Shown one piece after another: positions 56,642-64,000 of a stretch of DNA of 64,000 nucleotides. A program made the translations under genes and the position numbers. The notes under the pieces are model-generated. The model ran no database searches, was not told the origin of the DNA, and saw only the letters and a program-made list of their open reading frames with translations. This DNA comes from Turnera subulata (lineage: Eukaryota; Streptophyta; Magnoliopsida; Malpighiales; Passifloraceae). Position 1 is the first letter of the stretch; every line of letters begins with the position of its first letter. Location: positions 27,027 to 91,026 of the forward strand of contig JAKUCV010001047.1 in assembly GCA_028386065.3 (NCBI GenBank), read 5' to 3'.

Positions 56642-58377
56642 TGTGAATACCTGACACAAAAACACTTGGGCCTATTCACCTAATCCTTTCACCTTCTTCA
56701 TCAGGTTAATCCCATGTCATTGGAGTCGCCACCCAAATTTTATTAAGGGCAAAATTTGGGAAAAACCTTTACAAGACTCCTTTAGGCAACTTGGTCATGG
56801 CGAACCAAAGACATGGGATCGGGGTTCGTCAAGTATGGGAAGGTGTTAGGCACCCGTCCGTGTTAGGTCGAAACCTTGTGCAATTGAGGAAATTATGTGT
56901 TCCTTGTGCAGGTGTGGAAGCAAGTGACACAAAAAAAATAAAATTGAATTGGAGGGGAAGCAGATGAAGGTGCGGAACAAAAAGAAAAAATAAAAATATT
57001 TGGGCTTGAGTCTCCACCACTAGAGACCACCTACGTACCCCGGCGACCGGGTTCAAAGCCCTTGTATTTCTTGACATGGCATCACAGCAATCATATAATC
57101 ATCACAAGCATCATCAAAATAATCAAAAAGAAGCAATCAATAATGTGCGCAATAAAAAAGGGTTAGAACACTTAGCTCGGTCGCTGGACAAAAACTATGA
57201 GTTGTTTTCTACTGGATTTTGAACAACCCTAATGGCCGATTCAGATTTTGGTCTCAACAACAAAGTTATAGCTCTCCCTCTTAGCTTTCCAGAGAGTCCA
57301 AGATCAAGGCAATCCGACTTCTGAAACTCGAGATATTACTTTTTTCTAAGACTTCTCGCATCAGGTTCTTCCTCTCGGATTGCCTACCTTCTTGGCTCTT
57401 GGATCGCTTTTGATTGCTTACTCCACCTGATCTCCTCTTGACTTCCTCTTGTTGATTTCTTCCTTGATGCTTCTCCATGAAATTCTTCCAGAGTTTCTGC
57501 CTGTAGGAATGTTTCTAGGCATGGAGAAATAGAGTTTCTCCAAGCGAACAAAGCTTATAGGGGTGTGTGTGTAATGAGTGATCGGTCCTCTGAAATGTGT
57601 ATGAGGGGTCCTATTTATAGTGTTCTGGGAAGCCTAGGGGCATGGACCTGCTTAATGGTGAAGATCATCCCAGAAAATATGGTCCAAAACCGCGTAGGAT
57701 CGAATTAGAAACAAAATCGGAGAAAATCGGGTTCTGGGCACCTACGACAGCCGCTGCCGGCGGTCACCCCGCGTGTCACTCGTGCTTTCCATTTTCAAAC
57801 CCCCAATCCCCCTAATTCAGCCTGATTTGATCCTACTGCCTAATCAATCCCTAATCAACTCAGAATCACTCAATTACTTGATTACTACTCCTCTAAATCA
57901 TTCCCTAATTGATTGATTACACATTAAGTCCCCAAATCATACCAAAAACACATTTTCCATATTAAGGATGACTTAATTCTGATTTTCCACGAAAATCAGA
58001 ACCAACATTAGTTTGCAAGCAAAGTGTTTTTGGGCTAACTAAATTCTGGAGAATCCATTAACTTGAGCTCTCAAACCCCATCCTCAATCCAAAGATAAAT
58101 CATCTCATTAAACTTGGAATAAAGATAGTTAAGATGCCCAGACACAATTTAGTGTAAATAAACCTTATTATATATTTTGTCCTAAGATTAAATCATCTCG
58201 TTAATCCTAGTAGTCCAATATACAAAGGCTCAAATTACTAAAATGCATTGTTTCCACTAAGATAAATTCTTAACGTGCCCTACTCCTAGGATCAAATCAT
58301 CTCATTAATCCTAAGTTCAAACATGCTTAAAACATAGAGTTTGTGAAAAATTCATGGGTCAAATTTGGGTGTTCACA
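56642..58377 (-). mobile_element. Tat/Ogre-like solo LTR (1736 bp)
   Basis: The exact TSD ATGTC lies at 56637-56641 and 58378-58382. The LTR reads on the minus strand from TGTGAACACCC (58377) to CAGGTATTCACA (56642) and matches 43904-45516. There is no internal sequence, so the rest was removed by recombination between two LTRs. It interrupts the gypsy gag. Confidence 0.95.
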
Positions 58378-58382
58378 ATGTC

Positions 58383-58960
58383 AAGATTCCATTATGCTTT
58401 CAATACTGACATCGCTAATATTATTAAGTTGTAGCACTATACAGCGCTTGATGAGATTGTAGCTTTAGCTTCCAAGAATGACAAGCACTCCGAGTAGCCA
58501 AGATGGGAAGGACATCAAGTTATACAAGTTGGAGTGCTAGTGCCAAGTATTCCAAGAGGGAATTTGGGAGCTCAAACAAGCCGGTGTTGGACACACCAAA
58601 GGCGCTGCCGTGGAAAGGAAAAGAAGAGTCAAAAACTATTGAGTGTAAGACCCCAATGCGCCAGTGAAAGTTGCTGAGAGGTAGAAAAAACAAATGTTTC
58701 AAGTGCATGGGAGTGGGGCATATTGCGTCACAATGCCCAAATAAGAGAGTGATGCTTACCACTAAGCATGGAGAACTATGCTCTGATGACAAGGGAGGTT
58801 CCCGATGTTGATCTTGCACTCACTGATATGCCGCCATTGGAGGATATCACTAATGAATCTGATGATCCGCAAGAAGTACTCCAGAGATTGTGTGTGACGA
58901 GGAGGATGCTCAATATTCAAAAAAATTGAGCAGAGAGAAAACATCTTTCACACTAGATGT
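58383..58960 (+). pseudogene. gypsy gag, C-terminal part
   Basis: It resumes in frame after the solo LTR (ATMS / RFHYAFNTDIANIIKL, then YTALDEIVALASKN), then has stops and shifts. A zinc knuckle, CFKCMGVGHIASQC, is encoded at about 58698-58739 in another frame, followed by MENYALMTREVPDVDLAL. It ends where Copia4 begins. Confidence 0.8.
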
Positions 58961-60025
58961 TGTTGACAAAAAACTAGGGTTAATCACCTCTTAATGCCAA
59001 ACTATAATTAACCACGTTGATTATCTAGTTTTGATGACTAACAAATTAAAAATGTGTTGGTAGCTTTGCTTGTGTTGATTTTCGCTTACAGGAAAATTAT
59101 TGTTTTAGCTCATACCATATCTTGGACACACGACATATAGTTTTTATCGATACCATATTTGCAAAGCTGTCACTATCAACTTTCTGTGCAAGTTGCGTGT
59201 GGTCCTGCAAGCAATTAAATCCCACTTCCAGCCGCTTGAATTGATGAACAAGTAAAAGGGAAGACTTCATGGAAGTGCAGAAGATGTTCCCACCTAACTC
59301 CTACTCAACTCCAAAAGGTGGTCCAAACTTTTTCAGAATTGGTAATAATTTGCAACCAAGGATTTGACATGCATAACAGCACCAAACTGAAGCTTTTATG
59401 AACTGAAGTCAACTGAAGCAGAAGGAGCCGTTGGAGGAGCTTATCCCCCACACTCAGATTCTATAAAGAGGAACGTTTATAGCTCTGGAAGATCATCCCA
59501 GCAATTGTGCAAAATCTGAGTGTATACTTGTACTAAAAGAATTGGTATCTAATATGGTTTTTCTACTTACAGTGCGAAATACATTCTAAGGGATAATTTG
59601 TAAGCAAGACTTGGTTTAGTTTTGCTGGGTACTCAAGTCTAGGATTAGATTTGAGGGTAGGTTAGAGCTTAGCTTGTGAAAAGCTTGTGAAGATTAGAGC
59701 TTAGCCTGTGAAAAGCGGGTAAAGGTTTGACCTTAGCTTAGAAAAGCTTGTGTTTGTACAAGTTAAGGTTGATCCCGCAAAAACCTAAGTATAGTGAGCG
59801 TTTGAATTCCTAAAGGAAGGAACCTTTAGGTAGTAGAGGTACCTGGTGAGGGGAAAATACTCTAAAAGACCTGTGTTAATTTCTCTCTACCCTCCTTACT
59901 CGATTTTTACTTTAAGCATTCATCTCGCATCTTAGAGATTTGGTTTCTCAAAAACCAGATCTCATAGTTCGGAAAAGTTTAAAGCCTAATTCACCCCTCC
60001 CCTCTTAGGCTCTTTTGGGCCTACA
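58961..60025 (+). repeat. 5' LTR of Copia4 (1065 bp)
   Basis: It starts TGTTGACAAAA and ends TTTTGGGCCTACA, followed two bases later by the primer site TGGTAGCGGAGCT (60028-60040). A repeated AGCTTGTGAAAAGC / AGCCTGTGAAAAGC unit occurs near 59670-59720. A fragment of the same LTR lies at 49177-49368. Confidence 0.88.
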
Positions 60026-60066
60026 ATTGGTAGCGGAGCTAGGAGGAAAATCTAGAGACAAAAATC

Positions 60067-61740
60067 ATGACTTTTAAGGGTACAAGTATCAACAAGGCAC
60101 CATACTTTGATGGGGCAAACTTTGACTGTTGGAAATTTCAGGTGAAAATCTTTCTTGAAGGGAAAGATATTGAGATGTGGCATATTGTTCAGAATCCTTA
60201 CAACAGACGTACAAGAGAGATGCATCTCTGGTCTGAAGAGGAAATGAGGAGTGCTAAGCTTGATGCTCAAGCTAAAAATGCTCTCTTGTGTGGAATCAGT
60301 GAGAGTGAGTTCCAAAGGGTCAGATCCTGCAAAACCGCTCTTAATATATGGAGGTTGTTGTGCATCACTCATGAAGGTACAAACCAAGTTAAGGAATCAA
60401 GGCTCAATTGCTTGATGCGAGAGTATGAGCTCTTTCAAATGGTTCCTGGAGATACCATACAAGCAGTGGACACTCGCTTTACTATACATCGCAACAACAT
60501 TGCATCACTTGGTCAGTGATGACACATACAGAAATGGTTGCAAAGATTCTGAGGTCACTTCCCAAAGAATAGGAACCTAAACTGACAGCCATTGAAGAAG
60601 CTTAAAATTTAAATTTGCTATCCTATGATGAGCTGATTGGCAAGCTAATTTGTCATGGTGACAAAATTGAACCGAAAAGGAAGGAAGTCGCTTTGGATGC
60701 AATCTCCCTAGACATATCAAATCTGAATGTCCTTATCAAAAGAAGGACAGTTCTGGTTTTTCAAAAACCAAAGGAAAGAAGGCTATGGTTGCGTGGGATG
60801 ATTCAGACTCCTCAAACGATTCAGATGACTAGTATGAGACTAAACTATGCTTCATGGCCCAAGAAGATACCGAGGTAACAGATTCTACTGACCTTAATCT
60901 TGATGATCTACTTGAAGCTTTTAAGGAATGACATGTTAAATACAAGCAAGTAGTTACGAAAAACAAAGAGTATAAAAAAAACTTGACTTGCCTGAATTTG
61001 ATGAAGAGACTTATGAGAATGTGAATGAAAGATTTAGACTTGCTAATTCTGATGCTAAGAAAATCTGTGATGATCTAAAGTCTGAAGAATTTGCTCTTAA
61101 GAATGCTTTTGATGAACTCGAAAAGAGTTATGCTAATAAGAATGATATGTGTAAAGTTCTTGAAAATGAGAAAGGTGTACTTGAGAAGCAAGTCACTGAT
61201 CTAAAATTTTCTCTACAAAAGTTTACTGGTAGTACCAATAATCTGAATGTGTTGTTAGGACAACAAAGAAATCGTATGCAAAGAGAAGGATTAGGTGCTT
61301 CACATTCGGTTGCAAGGGCATACTATGCGGTTTGTAAGGGCAGAATCTAGTGTGCCGTACAAACACGACACCTCACACCTAAGTAGTAATAGGCCACACA
61401 AGTATGTGAACAACTATACTTCAGGGTTAAGTATGTCAAATCTGGTCACTAGAAAACCAATTAGGAAGAACAAGCCATACAGACCAAATCTATTTTTTAA
61501 AACCAAATCGTAGAGTGCAGTCGCATGGATTTAGAAGAAACGCTTATGTATACCCTTCTAGAAAACATATGCACACACATTATCATGCACCTCGTATTAC
61601 TTGCTATTACTTTGGAAACAATAGTCATGGAATCAAAGCCTGCTGGATTAAAAAAAGGAATGAAGAAGTTAGATATGTATAGGTTCCAAAAGGAACCAGA
61701 TCTAACCCCACAGGACCCAAATTAGTTTGGATACCTAAAA
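60067..61740 (+). pseudogene. Copia4 gag
   Basis: Start ATG 60067 (MTFKGTSINKAPYFDGANFD). Core CWKFQVKIFLEGKDIEMWHI and HLWSEEEMRSAKLDAQAKNA are SIRE-type copia gag landmarks. Stops and shifts follow at about 60517-60615. The later part has an acidic WDDSDSSNDSDD segment and a coiled coil at 60988-61280 (NERFRLANSDAKKI through LEKQVTDLKFSLQ). A degraded zinc knuckle at 61602-61643 has Phe in place of the second Cys (CYYFGNNSHGIKAC). VPKGTRSNPTGPKLVWIPK leads to the protease. Confidence 0.87.
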
Positions 61741-61758
61741 CCAAATTGTTTTCTGCAG

Positions 61759-63298
61759 ATGACATGGGATGAATGGATCTTAGACAGTGGATGCTCAAAG
61801 CATATGATAGGAGAAGCATCCAAGTTTTCATCCCTAACCATGAAAGACCGAGGAAAAGTAACGTTTAGGGATAAGTCCAAAAGACAAATTCTCGGGTTTG
61901 GTAACATTGACTCTACCCCATCTATTGAACATGTTCTACTCATTGATAATCTCAAATACAATTTGCTTAGTGTGAGCCAACTCTGTAATAAGGGATTTAA
62001 AGTCAGTTTTGAAGCTTCTTAATGCTTAGTTAGTTCAGTAGATGAAGATGCGGTTTTTAGTTGTACCAGAAAAGGGAATATCTACTCTATTTCATTTGAT
62101 AATGCTACTGACTCTGAGCTTAAGTATTTACGTGCAAGAACAGAAACACCAACCTTGTGGCACAGAAGGCTAGGGCATGCCAACTTGGACCTTATCTCTA
62201 GATTATCAAGCAAGATGCTGGTGAAAGATTTACCCGCACTGAAATATGAAAAAGAAGCTACATGTCGTGCATGTCAGCTTGGGAAAAAGGTTAAAAGTTC
62301 CTTTAAACCCAAGCAAGCTATCTCTACATCAAGACCTCTTGAATTGTTGCATATGGATTTGTTTGGACCTATGAGAACCATGAGTATAGGCGGTAGAAGA
62401 TATGTTTTTGTCATAGTTGATGATTACTCAAGATATACATGGGTTATATTTCTTGCCTATAAGGATTGTGCAAGTGATGAGTTCGGTACTCTTGTTAAAA
62501 GATTACAAAATGAAAAAAGTATAAAATTTCAAAGATAAGAAGTGATCATGGAGGAGAATTTGATAATCTTTCCTTCAATCATTTCTGTGAGCAAAGTGGC
62601 ATAGTACACACTTTTTCGACTCCTATAACACCTCAACAAAATTGGATTGTTGAAAAGAAGAATCTTACCTTGCAAGAAATGGCTAGAACTATGCTTAATG
62701 AGCATAAGTTACCAGCATATTTCTGAGCATAGGGCGTGAACACAGCATGCTACATTTTGACTAAAGTCTCTATACGTCCTATAATTGAAAAGACATCCTA
62801 TGAGAAATGGTATGAGAAGAAACCAAATATTTCTTACTTCCAGTCTTTAGGTCTAAATCCTATATTCTGAAGACAAAGGATAACCTTGATAAGTTTGAGG
62901 CAAAATCTGTTGATGGCATTTTTCTTGGTTATTCTACAACCAGGAAAGCTTATCGTGTATATAACAAGATAAATATGGTTGTTGAAGAAACCATACATGT
63001 TGTGTTTAATGAAACTGACCCGTGTGATCTAAGTTTTGAAGATGATGCAGATGATACTCATGAAGCTCAACCACAGGTTATAAACATAGCTATTCCATCT
63101 GATGAAAAAGATTAGGAACTACCTACATTGGTTCCACATGATGCGTCACAACGACAACATGACAATCTGCCAGATATAGTTTGTGAAAAACCAAATCCTA
63201 CTGCAAATGCTTCAACCTCACAACACAGTCCTCGAAACATCATAGCACCAAGAGGACTTTCAACTGATGCTATTCTTGGTGATATCACTAGAGGAGTA
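61759..63298 (+). pseudogene. Copia4 protease and integrase (broken)
   Basis: Protease: WILDSGCSKHMIGE with DSG active site. Integrase: LWHRRLGHANLDLI, CRACQLGK, then IVDDYSRYTWVIFLA. A frame change at about 62536 follows; the core continues with ISDHGGEFDN, TPQQN and VEKKNLTLQEMART, so the acidic residues can be seen. Further pieces are DGIFLGYSTTRKAYRVYN and RGLSTDAILGDITRGV, the link to RT, where the Tekay-like LTR enters. Stops near 62022, 62727 and 63113. RT and RNase H are not in the window. Confidence 0.87.
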
Positions 63299-63807
63299 TG
63301 AAACGCCCCTATCCCAGTTTTACAAAATAAAATAATAAAATAAAAAATTACCAAAATGCCCCTGAAACCCGGGATACCTAAACCAATGCCAAAACAATAT
63401 CCATAAACCTTATTAAACTGAGATGTCATAAAAGAATGGAAATAAACCGGCTTACCAAGCCATAAATCAAACTCGGCAAGTCCGCTGAAACAACATACTG
63501 TATCAAATCCCCGCAAACCGCCGACAATGTAATAAAAACAAGAACGACATCTCGGCAAGTTTCAATGCAGCGGAAGATAAGGATAAAATAAAATCAAGAG
63601 AAGAAAAATGATATGCATGCCGGCTCTATGGATCCAACCGGGAGAAGAAGCACAGCTACCTGCTGGGATATCCTCGTCCGTACTCCGGGAAGGAAAAAGA
63701 AAGCCGCACGCTAACTAAGGGTCTGAAAAACAACGGTGGCAATAATGTGAGTCGCCTACTCAGTGAGCATTATAAATCTAGTTATGTAGGTGTGTAAAGC
63801 AAGCTTG
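63299..63807 (-). repeat. partial LTR of another Tekay-like element
   Basis: It starts TGAAACGCCCC on the plus strand, as the Tekay LTR ends at 6832 and 14861, and matches 6832-7340 with more divergence than those two have from each other. The shared block GGGAGAAGAAGCACAGCTAC at 63641-63660 is exact. The five bases before it (GAGTA, 63294-63298) are the candidate TSD. Confidence 0.88.
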
Positions 63808-64000
63808 ATACGGCAACACTACCAGAACAAAGCTAGATAGCACCTCCGATTCAATCGAGTCACCAAGATCAGAAATCAATTCAACCAAAAGCTTTAGTGA
63901 TTACCTCTATCACCTCAAAACACAACAAAGGCGTTAAGCAACAATAGAGTAATAAACACAAGGAATCTTGTAAACGCCACAAGCAATTCAATTACTTGAT
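63808..64000. other. sequence that breaks the Tekay-like LTR
   Basis: After AAGCAAGC the match to the other Tekay LTRs stops and unrelated AT-rich sequence runs to the window end. It may be a further insertion or a deletion junction. I recognise nothing in it. Confidence 0.5.

Larger units (their letters stand above)
54570..58960 (+). mobile_element. Ty3/gypsy element, only LTR/leader and gag seen
   Basis: To the right of Copia3 is an LTR-like region with a TATA box (TATAAATAGG at 54598-54607) and a T-rich leader, then a gypsy-type gag from 55857. The gag is split by a solo LTR and finally cut at 58961 by Copia4, so no pol is visible. The gag resembles that of Reina/CRM-type chromoviruses, but the lineage is uncertain without pol. 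Confidence 0.75.
58961..63298 (+). mobile_element. SIRE-like Ty1/copia element (Copia4), right side missing
   Basis: 5' LTR 58961-60025, primer site, gag, protease and integrase in order, then a Tekay-like LTR replaces the rest at 63299. The candidate TSD GATGT (58956-58960) cannot be paired. The LTR end and primer context are like the element at 31348-39660, but the two LTRs are different families. Confidence 0.9.

Noticed and set aside
56007..56657. Minus-strand open frame of 216 codons
   Set aside because: It is fully antisense to the gypsy gag, whose core motifs are on the plus strand.
63112..63558. Minus-strand open frame of 148 codons
   Set aside because: It crosses the junction between Copia4 and the Tekay-like LTR, so it cannot be an evolved gene.

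Overview
The window is repeat-dense nuclear DNA of a flowering plant, most likely a eudicot. The reasons are plant-type Ty1/copia and Ty3/gypsy retrotransposons, hAT transposases with BED fingers, MITEs, initiator-Met-like and Arg tRNA primer sites, and plant-style introns. I found no intact host gene and no tRNA, rRNA or CRISPR locus. Nearly everything with coding character is a transposable element or its remnant, and the main information is the order in which the elements landed inside one another. Six insertions inside the 5.3-41.5 kb complex have target-site duplications (TSDs) that can be read directly.

Left part (1-42 kb). The backbone is an old hAT element (called hAT2, minus strand, about 5314-41516). 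Its broken transposase can be followed through four pieces: 39661-40451, 30625-31347, 21015-21107 and about 5390-6107. Four elements split it: a nearly complete Copia (1-5313); a small non-autonomous LTR element (6108-21009, TSD CCCTC) that itself contains an 11.1-kb Tekay/Del-type gypsy chromovirus with 3.1-kb LTRs (6832-17954, TSD TGGAA); another hAT (hAT1, 21108-30616, TSD CCTATCGC) that contains a deleted Copia (24563-29439, TSD TCAAC); and a SIRE-like Copia (31348-39660, TSD ATATG) that contains a Mutator-type MITE (37169-37423, TSD GCAGTAAAAT). hAT2 itself appears to sit in or beside a third hAT (hAT3, BED-finger exon 41838-42167).

Middle part (42-49 kb). A deletion derivative of a Tat/Ogre-like gypsy element (42418-45516, TSD CATAT) lies just upstream of the hAT3 BED exon. 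It is followed by a possible hAT3 terminal region, two adjacent MITEs with the same terminal inverted repeat (46360-47226 and 47242-47819), and a pile of LTR and leader fragments.

Right part (49-64 kb). A 3'-truncated Copia (49369-54569) has an unusual array of a 12-bp palindrome in its leader. It abuts a gypsy element of which only LTR/leader and gag are seen (54570-58960). That gag is split by a Tat-like solo LTR (56642-58377, TSD ATGTC) and cut by a SIRE-like Copia (58961 onward). The Copia is in turn cut by another Tekay-like LTR at 63299 that runs off the window.

The elements do not work together as a pathway. The region is a record of repeated insertion, LTR recombination, deletion and point-mutation decay, typical of silenced heterochromatin. 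The parts I would look at first are the small non-autonomous LTR element with its in-frame 69-bp repeats, the palindrome array, the gene-like leader with intron signals inside the Tekay LTR, and the all-TAG nonsense pattern in the Tekay pol.
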